From Aphanomyces cochlioides (Eukaryota > Oomycota > Saprolegniomycetes > Saprolegniales > Verrucalvaceae), in NCBI GenBank assembly GCA_019828595.1, contig JAHQRK010000008.1, forward strand, positions 248,001-312,000: DNA of 64,000 nucleotides, given 5' to 3'. Within the stretch, counting starts at the first letter, position 1, and each line of letters opens with the position of its first letter. The translations under genes were made by a program, and so were the position numbers. The notes beneath the pieces are model-generated. The model had not been told where the DNA came from. It worked only from the letters and a program-made list of their open reading frames with translations, and did not search any database. Below are positions 44,730 through 55,738 of the stretch, one piece after another.

Positions 44730-45053
44730 TTAGTTTAACAAGAAGGCGACGGCTAGCTTGGTGTATTTCTCACTTGAGACTGTCGGCGGCGGCACGACTT
44801 GTTGCTCGGAGCATAAAAAGTCGATGCTCATGGCGGTCGTCGGGGTCGCCACGTCGGAAGCGGTGCGTTGTTTGTTTTGTTCCCGCACGCGCTTCTTGTA
44901 CGCTCGGATCTTTTCCTTGTTCTTCTGGTAGTACGCTTTGAAGCGCTGGAGTTCTTTGTCTCGGTTCTTGGCATAGTAGCGGCGCATGGCCATCACGCTG
45001 GCTTGGCGACTGTGTTGGTCGCTCGATGTGGACGCGGTCGTGGATTTTGGCAT
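44730..45053 (-). CDS. Small basic YY-repeat protein, paralogue 2 (107 aa)
   Basis: ATG 45053 gives MPKSTTASTSSDQHSRQ, matching the start of the paralogues; a longer frame upstream is not conserved. The core MRRYYAKNRDKELQRFKAYY and QKNKEKIRAYKKRVREQNK holds two YYxKN(R/K)xKE units spaced 15 residues apart and is almost identical in paralogue 3. A Thr/Ser/Pro linker follows, and the protein ends TKLAVAFLLN at a TAA. A predicted long basic helix is likely. No targeting signal is visible. A longer frame of 205 codons overlaps in another phase, but only this phase shows motif conservation between loci. Confidence 0.7.
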   Translation of the reverse strand: MPKSTTASTSSDQHSRQASVMAMRRYYAKNRDKELQRFKAYYQKNKEKIRAYKKRVREQNKQRTASDVATPTTAMSIDFLCSEQQVVPPPTVSSEKYTKLAVAFLLN

Positions 45054-45786
45054 GTCGGTGCAAATTGAAAACTGACAAAGACACCGAAGAAAGTCCACCC
45101 GACGACGCAAGGCGTTGACTTTTGTCACAAGAACAAGTTGCACCGCCTCCGCCAGTTGCTTCAACTCGCTGCGGGGGGAGCGTGGGATCTATTCCGCAAT
45201 CTTGACGCGTGACAAGCCCCGTCGAACGACAAAAAACAACCCATGCATGGCTTATTAGTTTACAGGTTGCGATAGTGTTGGTGTGAACCCATCGTCTTCG
45301 AGACGATGGAAAATTCACCGTCTTCCTCGAAGCGCGCACCCACGACGCCATCGTAGCTGGTGTCCTTTTCTTCTTTCTCGAGCTCATCGCTAGCTTGGCA
45401 CGAGAGAGAAAGAGGAAGGAAGCGTGACAGCGACCATGTGGGAAAAGTTAGAGACGCCACGTTTAGGTTGTCATTTTCCACCTGGCAATAAAAAAAAATG
45501 ACAACACCTTGGACCGCGCCACTGAAGAGTTTATCGCCGCCGAGATAAAGTCGCCGTCGTCGTTGCAGTGTACGATCCTCAACACGAGCGCGACGGCGGA
45601 GAGCGTAGGCTTGGCCCAGTTCTTGACTGTGTTTCGTCCCATCGGATTTGTCCATCATGCACTGTAGAGACACCAATCCATAGAACCGACGGAGGAAGGG
45701 TAACGCAAGCATATCTCTTCCACACGTCGGCGGGCGGTGCCGCCATTTGGATCAAATCGCCCTTGGCATCGATCGCCATGGACTAA
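45054..45786 (-). other. Possible coding remnant upstream of paralogue 2
   Basis: Minus-strand frames (45712-45260, and 45779-45579 with DAKGDLIQMAAPPADVWKRY) look protein-like in part, such as ASDELEKEEKDTSYDGVVGA, but overlap in different phases. No domain is recognised. Confidence 0.25.
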
Positions 45787-46493
45787 TCGCTCCAAGGCGA
45801 TGGGATTTGATCGCATCTTGTATTTTTGTCAATATTTACCACGACGACCACACCCACCCATGGAAAGCGATTCACAATTGACACGTCCAAGCGTGGGATG
45901 ATTCTCCCCATTGTGGTTGACGAAACTTGCATGCGTCGTCGTCGTCGTCAAGCGTGTTTTTTTCCCGACGCGGCTTTTCTAAACTACATGACGACTTGCG
46001 CCGCCGTATTGTGAGCGCAAAAGCTCCATGTCGATCGTCTTGAACCGCTCAAGACACGAATCACGGACATCTGCAGAGGATTTCAGCCATGTTCACGTAC
46101 GATTGCTCCACCAACTGCACTGCGATCCATCTGTGCGAGTCAGATGGAGGCACATGATGACTAATGGAACAAGATCTACCTTAGAACAGGAGAGAAACAT
46201 ATCCATCGATCCTCTCGGTTCGACGATCGATGGCGCGCGCAAGAAATATTCACCGCGCATGCAACATGTTTCTGTCGTCGTCTATTGTCGCCACGAGACG
46301 ACTGAAATGGACGCACGGAAGCGTTTAAATGGCTGCGGAATGGCACCGAGAGATCGTGGACTTTGATAAAATGTAATGGGATCCCCTTCGACACTTGCAA
46401 AAAGCAGCAGCCATATGAGGGATGCTCTTGCGCTTTTCTTCTGTTGCATCTTTCGGATGATTGCGAAAGTGGTGGATTGTGCTGGTAACGCTG
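45787..46493. other. No gene seen
   Basis: Short overlapping frames on both strands without motifs. Confidence 0.3.
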
Positions 46494-46735
46494 GGGAGAC
46501 TTTAAACATGCTACCCATTTTTATTTGTCCTACCCTTTTGAACTTGAATAAAGTATGTGCATACAAATAATGGTATAACCACTAATCTAGTATGGCTAGT
46601 TGTTCTACTATTATTAGCATCTTTGTGTTTGCTTCGTGTCTGGATTGACCACAAACAACTTAAAGCATTATGATGATTTCTTTGGAAACACAAAGCGAGG
46701 AAGAACATTATTCATCAAAGCATTGGAACTGAAAC
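46494..46735. repeat. 240-bp dispersed repeat, copy A (uninterrupted)
   Basis: From GGGGAGACTTTAAACATG to CATTGGAACTGAAAC this sequence recurs, inverted and nearly identical, at 53941-54184. Copy A continues into unique DNA, whereas the other copy is cut by the gypsy LTR exactly at this point. Confidence 0.85.
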
Positions 46736-47029
46736 CAAACTCATGTCGAATTGGATAAACTCTATTTTGATTCCTTTGAAGAGTATAGTGCTTTCCATGC
46801 ACAAGGGATAAATGAACGGACAATGAATCGGAGTCGTCTCACTCCATAAAAGTGTTGCGCATTGGAAGTAGACATGCACTCCAAGGCTTGCGGCTTCAAT
46901 AGCCTGCATTTTCTTCGTGGTTGAAGCACACTCGACTCGATCAGAGTGACGGCTTACATCATTCGTAGTGATAACTTTACTCAAGAAAGCGTGCATTCCA
47001 GTTCGGTGCAACAAGAGTTCAGGCAACAA
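46715..47029 (-). CDS. Hypothetical protein fragment
   Basis: A 104-codon minus-strand frame reads LHRTGMHAFLSKVITTNDVS, ECASTTKKMQAIEAASLGVH and FQCATLLWSETTPIHCPFIY. The composition looks coding rather than random. The frame has no conserved motif that I can name. The start codon near 47029 is not ATG, so it is probably a fragment of a longer gene. Confidence 0.3.
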   Translation of the reverse strand: MLPELLLHRTGMHAFLSKVITTNDVSRHSDRVECASTTKKMQAIEAASLGVHVYFQCATLLWSETTPIHCPFIYPLCMESTILFKGIKIEFIQFDMSLVSVPML

Positions 47030-47590
47030 TTCTCATTATGAAGGTACTGGTGCGCCAATATTAACGCTGAGTCTGTGGTATACTTATAGATCTGAAATAG
47101 TTTGACATCTTGTTTATGATAGTAATTCATTCGTTTGATGGGTAAAGATTTCAATTTGTCGTAGTTATGGGTCTACTTTACAAAATCAGCTAAACACTGT
47201 ACTCAGCCAGTTCTGTGACTTTCAAATATTTAGGACAATCACGTCCATAACATACATTTACTTCGTGTCAATTTATTCTTACAGCAAGTCATTTGATTTC
47301 TCATGAGTCGCAATGACCTTACTATGGAAAAACTTTGAACAGCAGTGCAGGTACGGAGGATTAACAATGACGCAGTTGAGTACTGTTTTAATCCATTCTG
47401 TTGAACTACCACTTAATACACTGCGCAGGATGAAGGCAAAACATTCCCCTTCGCCATGTGCATGGCAAACTGCTTGAAATCATCACATGTCCCTGGATGC
47501 ATTTAAATCGCAGTCAACTGCATCATTGTTGTGCATAAAGCGCAGCGCCGGCGCAGGGGCGCACCAAATACCTTGAGAACCTTTGGATCC
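47030..47590. other. No gene seen
   Basis: A/T-rich sequence with stops in all frames. Confidence 0.4.
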
Positions 47591-47619
47591 GTGAGGGCCA
47601 AACTCGACTTGGCGGTGGT

Positions 47620-48724
47620 GTCCACGCGCGGTGTCAGGCATCCGACACAGGATGCGATCTGACCTTTGACCAAATGCCAGGCTTCACAGCCTCTCGCAGT
47701 GGCACGCCCGATCCGGGCAAGTTTCGAGATTTGTTGGCGCAATTGCCTTCTCGCCTGCGCGGCGATTCTAAAAGTGATTTTTCGGTGAGGGTTGCCTTTG
47801 CAGTGACTTTGTGGGAAACCTGCAACCCCGTCATCGTCGATATGGCCGAATGGCCTTCGATCCGACAAGACCAGCGTCGCTTTGGTGGTATGCGCGCGTT
47901 TGTTCCTGTTTCTCCCTTGCGGGACGAAACTAAATTGAGTACTTGGCCATCTGGGCCAACCGAATGCTGGCGCGTATTTCGCTCGACACCGCGACATGGC
48001 CCCACAACTACGCTAAGTTCCAAGAGCGTGTTGTTAATTTTGCGCGTGAGCGCCATGGCTTGAAGGTACACCTCGCTGCCGAGACCGTCGGAGCGATCGC
48101 TGTCGCGTACCAAAAGCTGAGAGTAGTCTATGTGAGTCTGGACCAAGGTCCGCTTCTCTCACCCATGTGTTCGTAGGAGCCGCCTCCGAATTTTGCGCCA
48201 GGAGGCGATACTCGCGGCCGTGCTGGCCCCAGCGCTGCGCGACAATCCGCGCGCCGACATCGCGCCCCTCGTTCTCGCTCTCGCTCGACCGAGCCTGAGG
48301 CGAAACGTTTGCGCCGAGAGGCGGGGCGTAGTCCGAGTCGGGACCGCCCGCGATATGCGCTGGACGAAGATCTGTACCATCTGCGTGATGAAGTTGCGGA
48401 GCTGACCCGCCAACTTGGTCACTCCAAACAGGAGTTTGAAGGTCAGCTTCAGGACCTTCAAGACGAGCTCCAGACTGAGCGCGAGAAGCGTCGCGACTTG
48501 CAATCGCGCTTCGAGAAGATGTCGAAGCTCTGCGAGCAACACGCGGCGACCGCCGAGGGCTTATGGATGTACACCGCGAATGTTTTTACAAGAAGAGCTC
48601 GGAGCTCGAGCTACTTGTTGAGCGTCTCGCGAAGGAGAGAGACCGTGTGGACGCGCATCTTCAAGCGCTCTACTCGAAGATCCGACAGGACTACGTTCCG
48701 TTTGAGGAACTGAAGAAGGGGTAA
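47620..48724 (+). pseudogene. Coiled-coil protein with Arg/Ser-rich linker (gag-like?), frameshifted
   Basis: Plus-strand frames read CDLTFDQMPGFTASRSG, FRDLLAQLPSRLRGDSK and MAEWPSIRQDQRRFGGMRAF. After a shift near 47935 comes LAIWANRMLARISLDTATWP and NYAKFQERVVNFARERHG. A likely 54-nt intron (48123-48176) follows, then EPPPNFAPGGDTRGRAGPSA and an Arg/Ser-rich stretch. Next is a coiled coil: YHLRDEVAELTRQLGHSKQE, LQDLQDELQTEREKRRDLQS. After a second shift near 48565 it ends MDVHRECFYKKSSELELLVE ... FEELKKG with TAA at 48722-48724. I do not recognise the family; similar architecture occurs in retroelement gag-like proteins of oomycetes, which is only a suggestion. The gypsy element is cut off exactly at its end. 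Confidence 0.45.
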
Positions 48725-51700
48725 CTGCGTCCTGAGGTATGTGTCTCTTGAGCTTGCCCGTGTAGATGACGGGATGGATGTCCCAGTCATCGGGCAGTTC
48801 GAGTTCGTAGTCCACTGGACTAATAACTTTTCGAATAGGGAATGGCCCCAACCAAAGGCAGCGAAGCTTCGAAGGGCCGCTAGGTCCTTTCACGACCGGC
48901 CGATGCACGTAGACTAGGTCATTAACCGAATACACATTTGTATTTCCTCGGTTGTGTTTGTTGGCCTGACGGGCCTGTTTCGCTTGAGCACTGGCGATAT
49001 TCTCGCGTAGGCGCAGTAACAATGATTCGCGCGACGACGCAAAATGTTCGACAGAAGCGGCTGTCCGCCGCGGAACGTCATCGGAGATTCCTCCCACACT
49101 TAAAACAGGACGGTCCACGTCCGTGAGAAGCCGCGGGTGCTTCAAATGCACCGCGTAGAAGGGCGTAAAGCCCGTTGACGTATGAACAGAGGTGTTGTAA
49201 GCAAAACAAGCTGTTGGCAACATGGAACTCCATGTTTTCGGCCTAGACAAGGCATAGCTTCGAAGGATGTCTTCGAGAACGCGATTCGCGCGTTCGGTCT
49301 GACCATCAGACTCAGGATGGTCCGAGCTGGACATGTTTAACGTCGTCCCGCAGAGCGCGAACAGCGCTCGCCAAAAATGGGACGTAAACCGAGGGTCTCG
49401 ATCCGAGACGATACTGGACGGGAGTCCAAAATGACAATAGACGTTGTCAAAGAAAAGGCGAGCTGACTGCTCCGCCGTGACGGATGCCTTAACAGGCAGC
49501 GCGATCAGGTACTTGGATGCGCGATCGACAAGGGTGAAGATACCCGTATTGCCCGACTCGTCACTGGGCAAGCCAAAAATGAAGTCCATGCTGACGGACT
49601 CCCACAGTTCCAGTGGGACGTCGAGGCTCTGTAGCGGAGCCTGTGAGTGTGGGGCGGCCTTGACGGCCTAACATACGCCACACGATGCGACAAAACGTGC
49701 CACTGCCTTATCCAGGCGAGGCCACCAAAATGAACGGGCGACGGACAGATTTGTCTTCTCGCGGCCAAAATGGCCGCCGCTTGGGGTGTCGAGAAATTTG
49801 CGGATGATCTCCGCACGGAGGGTCGGGTCGCACGGCACGGCCACTCGTGGGGCGTCCCTCGGAGTGACTGAATACCATAACAAATCGTCGTGGAAAGTGA
49901 AACGTCCGATCTGGACTACCTTGGTGGAAAGCGATTTGCCAGCGGTAATGGCATCAATCGTCTGGCGAAGGGTAGGATCGAGGCTGTACGCTCCTCGAAT
50001 GCGATCAAACAAGTCCGAACGGACTTCGGATAGGGCAGACAGGCAGGGAGGTTCCTCTTCCGCTGGACGGCGCGACAGCGCGTCTGCAATGACGTTGGTA
50101 CGACCTGGTTTGTACTCAACAGTCATGTTGTATTCCGCGAAAAACGCGAGCCACCTGGCCATCCAGTCAGAGATGTGGGGCGAGTTCACAGCAGTCCGTA
50201 AGGACGCGTGATCCGTGTATACCGTAAACGGCTTGGAGCCGAGAAGGTAGATGCGGAATTTGACCAAGGCGTATTTTATCGCCAGTAATTCTAGGTCATG
50301 GACCGGATAGTTGCGCTCAGCAGCGCGCAGCTGCCGTGACTGATAGGAGACGGGTCGGTCACGACCCTCGTCATCGTTTTGCATGAGGCAGCAACCTATT
50401 GCTCGCACAGATGCATCACAGACGACCGAGAATGGTCGATTGAAGTCAGGCAACGCCAGGATCGGCGCTTGCGTGAGGCTGGCCTTGATGCCGTCAAAAG
50501 CCTCTTGACATTCTTGTGTCCAATCCCACTGGACATCCTTCATTAGTAGCCGCGTCAGCGGCGTTACGATGTCGGCAAAGTTCTTTGAAAACTTGTGAAG
50601 GTAGGTCGCAAGACCAAGCCAGCTGCGGAGCTCTGTCACAGAGGCCGGGACAGGCCAAGTTGTGATCGTGGTGACTTTGGCCGGGTCTGGCCGACATCCA
50701 TTGATACCAACGTACTCCCCGAGTTCGGGTATTTCTTCAACGCCGAACATACACTTCTGTAAGTTGGCATACAATCCTGCGTCTCGCAGCGTCTGAAAGA
50801 CCTGCCGCAGGTGTCCAAAATGGACTTGCACGTCGGTGCGATTCTTGTCTGCACGGCTGTGCACGTATATGTCGTCGAAGTACGACGGCGCAGAGTCGCG
50901 CAGCGGGCGCAACTTTTGCGTGACCATTCGGTTGAAGGTCGCTGGGGCATTAGCGAGCCCTTGTGGCATCACCAGCCACTCTCACAGCATGCCCGATGGC
51001 GTCGAGACAGCTGTCTTGGGAACGTCACATGCGCGCATGAGGATTTGATAGAATCCGTCGCGCAGATCGATCGTTGAAAAGATCGTCGAGCCACCCATGC
51101 TGTCAATGATGACATCTTTCCTGGGAATCGGCGTTTGCGCCGGGATGGTGGCTGCGTTCAACTTGTTATAAGCATGAACGATTCGCCAAGAGCCGCTAGG
51201 CTTCTTGACGCAGAAGGTCGGACTCGAGTGTGGCGACGTACTCTCCTGTACGTGTCCCGCCTTCTTCCGTGCAGCGAAGATTGAGTCGATGAACTCGACT
51301 TGCTCACGTGGTAGTGGCCACTGTCGAGTGACACACCACTTTGTCTCTGGCGTCAATTCAATCTCATGACGCACGCCCTTGTCCTTGGGCAGTCTCGCGG
51401 GAACTTCCTCCGGGAAGATATCCTCGTATTCCTTCACGAGGGGGTAAAACGGGCTCGTTCGGGGCCTATCCCATACGCGAGAGTGTGCTGGCGGTGTCTC
51501 GCCAGCTACGTCCGGATCCTCCGCGGACGTCGTATAGAGGTCAATCTCATCGACACTCTGTATCACTGCGATACTGGTGATGCGCTGGGAGCGCAGAGCA
51601 CTTCTAAACTCGGCAAAGCTCATTTCTTCGAGCTTGCATATGTCTTCAGCTGTCTTCGGCAGCTCAGTCAAGTCGCAATGCGACAAAATGACATCTTCAA

Positions 51701-52691
51701 CAAAGACGCGCCCAGACACGGGCAGCGTCGGCATAGGACTGCTCTCCAACGCATCCTCTTCAACAATCACGTCTCCGTGCACTCGGTCCGTCGGTGCACT
51801 CGCGAAGGAGACTTTAAGCCCGGTCCATTGGGCATTACACTTGTACACAGGCAACCCAGTCCATCGGGTATTTGCCCAAGTGTTGTTGAAGGCCTGACGG
51901 CCAATATCTTCCTTGGAAGACATAGGACCGCCCTGGCGTGTCGGCTTTCCCGTAGCCGGGAGCTGACGCACCGTAGCTAACTGCTCATCGCCAGCTGACG
52001 AGGGGATGGGCTCATTACTCTCCATGCCCATATGGCTTTTGAGAAAGTCGGGGCCGACCTCATGGATGGTCTTGGCCCGCCAGTTTATGCAGGGCTGGTG
52101 TTTCTCCAACCAGCCCATGCCTAGGATGAGGTCCCAGCGCTCATCTAGGTCTATAACGAAGTAGTCTTCCAGACTAATGAACGTGCCAACCTGTGTTAAC
52201 AGGCGCACTGATCTCTTGGGTGCGGTCACTACCGACCCATCACCCAACTTGACGCGCACAGTCTCAGTCAGAGACGTGCCGCTGTCGACCTCGGCATAGA
52301 GGCTCGCATTCTCTTCGAGCGTCTGTCGACGGGCAAAATTCTTCGACGCTCCACAGTCGATTAAGACTCGGAGCTTTCGGGAGATGCCCTCCACGGGCAT
52401 CTCGACATGCAGCATCGTAGTATGCTGTCCCAGTTGACACAGTAATGTGTCAGAGGCTAGGTTCTGACGAACAGGCGGTATGCCGGAACGCTCTTCATCA
52501 GAGCCTAGAGTTGTCCCAGTAGGTCGCCCCGCGGCTACTGGGAGTTCTCTTTCCCCTGGCGATGGCCGTAGCCACGCCCACGCCCACGATAGGCGCCACC
52601 GCGCGAGCGGTGTGGGGGGGGGTAATTCGGGTTCTTCCTCGCCTGTGAAGGCTGAGGGCATTTCCTTGCGAAGTGACCAGTCTGGCCACAA
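48725..52691 (-). pseudogene. Gypsy pol polyprotein (two nonsense codons)
   Basis: The frame overlaps gag by 157 nt in the -1 phase, which suggests programmed frameshifting. Protease: VLIDCGASKNFARRQ. Reverse transcriptase: PSGSWRIVHAYNKLN, STIDLRDGFYQILM, MPQGLANAPATFNRM and the catalytic YFDDIYVHS. RNase H: FSVVCDASVRAIGCCL, ELLAIKYAL, YTDHASL. Integrase zinc finger: GGHFGREKTN with SCGVC; core: SMDFIFGLPSDE, SIVSDRDPRFTS, HPESDGQTERANRVLED. Only a TGA at 50982-50984 (before EWLVMPQG) and a TAG at 49668-49670 (CAG expected after SCGVC) interrupt about 1300 codons. The chromodomain-side end is lost at the truncation near 48725; the frame beyond is chance. Confidence 0.9.
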
Positions 52692-53648
52692 TTGAAACAG
52701 CGGCGCTCTTCACCACAGGCCGCTTCCATTCGCGAGATCTCCATGTCCGCTGAGACATCGGGGGATCCGCCGGAAGAACGCGCTAAACCGCGCGAATGTT
52801 CCGTGTTCAGCGCGATGCTGATTGCCTCATTGAACCTTTGAGGCTGCAAACGGAAAAGCTCGTCACGAGCTGGGCCTTGATTCAGGCCGTACATAAAGAC
52901 CGAGACTCGACCGATCTCGTCGATCTTGTAGGAGTTCTCGAAGGACCCGAGGATGGAACGAAGTTCGTTCACAAACTCCTGAATAGTTCCCTTGCCTTGC
53001 TTGGCTTGGTTGAACTTTGCGCGATAGCGCATTTCGACGTTCGAGTGAACGTACTGCTCCTTGAGTTGTTCAATCAAGGAATCGAACGTGGGGAAGGCCT
53101 CGTCGTCCAACATGTGAAGGTTGTAGGCCCAGTCTCGGGTTCGACCTTGCAAGTGGATAGCGCGAAAGCAACGCGCGAAGGGCGAGTTTCACTTCGGAAA
53201 CCCAGCGGAACAGGTGCTCGTCCGCGGCGCCGCCATATTTTGACACTTCGAGCTTCAGAGGTTGGTCGCGCGACACTCTGGAGTCGATGAAGATGTCGTC
53301 AATTCCCGGTGAGGGGTTTTCGGGTCGACTGGCTTGGTCAGCCAGGTCCCTGTTGGACTCTTCAAGGCTGGTGATCTTTGCCGTGGCCTTCAACAGGTCT
53401 GCTTCATAGAGCAACACCGCCTCTTCTTGAGTGCGTTGCGCAGCGGCAATGGTCGCTGACTGCGCGGTTGCTTCGCCATGCAGGCGGAAGCTCTCAATGA
53501 CTATGATCTGGTCTTGAGGGTTCACCCCACTGAACAATCCCCGAACGATGTTCTCGGGGACCAAGCAAAGCAGCTCGGTCAGAGTAGCTTGCTGTTCGGG
53601 TGAGAAGTGGGAAACGTCGATCGTCGACGTTGCGGGCGCAGCGTCCAT
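52535..53648 (-). pseudogene. Gypsy gag
   Basis: ATG 53648 (MDAAPATSTIDVSHFSPEQQ) starts a capsid protein with a coiled-coil stretch (TAKITSLEESNRDLADQ). A one-base shift near 53165 separates it from FRAIHLQGRTRDWAYNLHML, FPTFDSLIEQLKEQYVHSNV and FNQAKQGKGTIQEFVNELRS, the retrotransposon gag core. A CCHC zinc knuckle (CFNCGQTGHFARKC) and an Arg/Gly-rich tail follow, ending at 52535. The protein forms particles and packages RNA. Confidence 0.85.
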
Positions 53649-53677
53649 GGTCCTGGACGAACTAGAGTGCAACCAGG

Positions 53678-53940
53678 TGTAGCCGGGCGCAGAGGATATC
53701 AGGCACGTGTGAACTGCGACTGAAGTGTAAGAGTGAATTAAAGTTAAAGCAACCTAAGTCTCATTCCTGTCTTGCTTCTCGTTGGCTATCGCACAGCCTC
53801 ACTAGGAGCTTCAACGTCTGTGGCCTCCCAAGGCCAGTCGTTCACACAGCAGAGCGCGGGGAACCGCTACTGCATGGCGCCAGGTCAATGCGCAGACCGC
53901 GCCCTCGTCTTATGTACCTGCCAGACATGGCACGGTTACA
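53678..53940 (-). repeat. Gypsy 5' LTR (263 bp)
   Basis: On the minus strand it starts TGTAACCGTGCC at 53940 and ends GGCTACA at 53678. The start coincides with the breakpoint in the 240-bp repeat. The sequence after it (CCTGGTTGCACTC) would hold the primer-binding site. Confidence 0.7.
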
Positions 53941-54184
53941 GTTTCAGTTCCAATGCTTTGATGAATAATGTTCTTCCTCGCTTTGTGTTTCCAAAGAAAT
54001 CATCACAATGCTTTAAGTTGTATCCATCGGTCAATCCAGACACGAAGCAAACACAAAGATGCTAATAATAGTAGAACAACTAGCCATACTAGATTAGTGG
54101 TTATACCATTATTTGTATGCACATACTTTATTCAAGTTCAAAAGGGTAGGACAAATAAAAGGATGTTTAAAGTCTCCCGTAACG
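53941..54184. repeat. 240-bp dispersed repeat, copy B (interrupted by the gypsy LTR)
   Basis: Inverted near-identical copy of 46494-46735. It begins GTTTCAGTTCCAATGCTTTG directly at the LTR edge and ends near TTTAAAGTCTCCC. Confidence 0.85.
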
Positions 54185-54206
54185 CTGCTGCCAGAGGGAA
54201 ATACCC

Positions 54207-54237
54207 GCTGGCGTGTGTGTGGTAATCACACGCCAGC
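54207..54237. repeat. Perfect 11-bp hairpin
   Basis: GCTGGCGTGTG, a 9-nt loop, and CACACGCCAGC. A following T-run that would mark a terminator is absent. Confidence 0.6.
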
Positions 54238-55384
54238 AGGTAATCGAATACCGAGATCACGGCCAACTCAGTGCGCAGTCATGCAAACGAAAGCAAATTC
54301 ACCAACAAAGAGCATCAAGAAATCGCCTGAAAAGCCAGAGGCAGGCAGCGCGCGCGATCTCCAAGGAAGGGGTGATTTTCACGACCCATTGTCGGCGCTC
54401 GTCGTCGACACTACAGTACGCTCTACACTGTACTGTGGACGGTCGAACAAGTCATCCATTGTGGAGCGGAATCGGATGGAAAGCATGTCACACTCCCATG
54501 TGGTTCCATCAAGGTGCAAATGACTTTTCACCGCTGCTCCATGATATCTCGGCATATTGATACGCCGAGAGCTTCCTCCCGTCGACTAGACGCTTGAGAT
54601 TGCTGTGCTTTCGATGTCATGGACGCTAGGAGCGGCTAGTCTGCAGTAAATTTGATGGAAATTCATGGCAATGCAGATCGAGTCGCACCCGAATTGCTGA
54701 CTAATCTTCAAGTTTTGCATGAAACCACATGGAAGTTGAAAACGCGTGGTGTAATGCTTAGTGAACACATTTTCATCGCCACGCGCGCACGGATCGGCGT
54801 CTCGGGGACTCTCATCAAGTTGAACAATCAATTTTTCCAAAATTCAGAGGTGGATGTTCACACGCTCTCGCTTTTCTACGCTCAGGGGGTGACATGGACA
54901 GCGGCGGCGGCGCAAAAGAGCTCGCATCGTGAGCACTCTGTCGTGGAATCGACGGTGGAGATGACGAAAGCCTCTCTCCAGGTAGATCAAACATGGAGGA
55001 CGCTGCCATTACGCATGGGAGTTCCATCAAAATGCACAGACACGGCTCACTGTGGAAAACAACTGGAGCGATCAAAGGTGCGCCTCCTGCTCGATCGGAC
55101 ACAGCCAGCGCCGAGCTCATTGGCGCAGCACGAAAAGCGTCGCGTCAACTTGCAAAAAAACACTCGATGCTCGTTCCTTCCATCTCTCGGTTGTTCGTCA
55201 TGGAGCATAGAAAATCATCGCGGCGTTTTCACCGTCTCCATGGCTCCAAGATGGGTTTGCTCCAGCTCTTTCGCTGCGTCCATCGTCGTCGCGAAGGTGC
55301 AGTGCATGGATCACAACGTCATCAGTGGGACTTTTTACAAAGAGATGGGAGAGACAATAAATAGGACGTAGTTATGAGCGACGA
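54238..55384. other. No certain gene; possible decayed coding sequence
   Basis: Open frames of about 100 codons exist on both strands (54815-55120 minus, rich in Ser/Pro; 54993-55364 plus). They overlap each other and show no motif. The region is downstream of paralogue 3. Confidence 0.25.
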
Positions 55385-55738
55385 TTAGTTGAGCACGAAG
55401 GCGAGGTCGAGTTTGATGGATCGCATCGCCGTCGTCTCGGTGGGTGTGCGGGCGGTTTCCGCCTTGGAGCTACCGCCGCAGAGGAATCCAATCGCCATGG
55501 AGGTCGTCGATGTTTGAACGGCCGACATCTTGCGCAGTTTGTTTTGCTCGCGCACGCGCTTCTTGTATGCGCGGATCTTTTCCTTGTTCTTCTGGTAGTA
55601 CGCTTTGAAGCGCTGGAGTTCCTTGTCGCGGTTCTTGGCGTAGTAGCGGCGCATGGAGAGGATATTGGCTTGACGCACGTGGTTGTAGTAGTCGCCATCA
55701 ATGGACGACGTGGTGGATTTCGCAGGCGACGCAGACAT
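55385..55738 (-). CDS. Small basic YY-repeat protein, paralogue 3 (117 aa)
   Basis: ATG 55738 gives MSASPAKSTTSSIDGDYYNH. The core SMRRYYAKNRDKELQRFKAY and YQKNKEKIRAYKKRVREQNK is nearly identical to paralogue 2, including the two YYxKN units. A Ser/Thr/Ala-rich linker (SAVQTSTTSMAIGFLCGGSS) follows and resembles TTAMSIDFLC of paralogue 2, so homology runs along the whole length. The end is IKLDLAFVLN with TAG. No introns are needed. It is uninterrupted and is the clearest member of the family. Confidence 0.75.
   Translation of the reverse strand: MSASPAKSTTSSIDGDYYNHVRQANILSMRRYYAKNRDKELQRFKAYYQKNKEKIRAYKKRVREQNKLRKMSAVQTSTTSMAIGFLCGGSSKAETARTPTETTAMRSIKLDLAFVLN

Larger units (their letters stand above)
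48725..53940 (-). mobile_element. Ty3/gypsy retrotransposon, 3'-truncated
   Basis: Minus-strand order: 5' LTR (53940-53678), gag (53648-52535), pol with protease, reverse transcriptase, RNase H and integrase (52691 to about 48725). The order RT-RH-IN defines Ty3/gypsy. The pol end runs directly into the antisense of the coiled-coil gene and no 3' LTR is present, so the element is truncated. Copy A of the 240-bp repeat serves as an empty site that fixes the outer LTR edge at 53940. Confidence 0.9.

Noticed and set aside
44770..45387. 205-codon minus-strand frame overlapping paralogue 2
   Set aside because: It is longer than the chosen frame, but the overlapping phase alone shows the YYxKN core and LAFLLN end conserved at three other loci.
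47634..48146. 170-codon minus-strand frame opposite the coiled-coil gene
   Set aside because: The plus strand shows consistent protein-like sequence, a plausible intron and a coiled coil; the minus frame shows no motif.
51366..51980. 204-codon plus-strand frame inside gypsy pol
   Set aside because: Antisense shadow of an unambiguous polyprotein.
54207..54237. Intrinsic transcription terminator
   Set aside because: The hairpin is perfect but no T-run follows, and the genome is eukaryotic.
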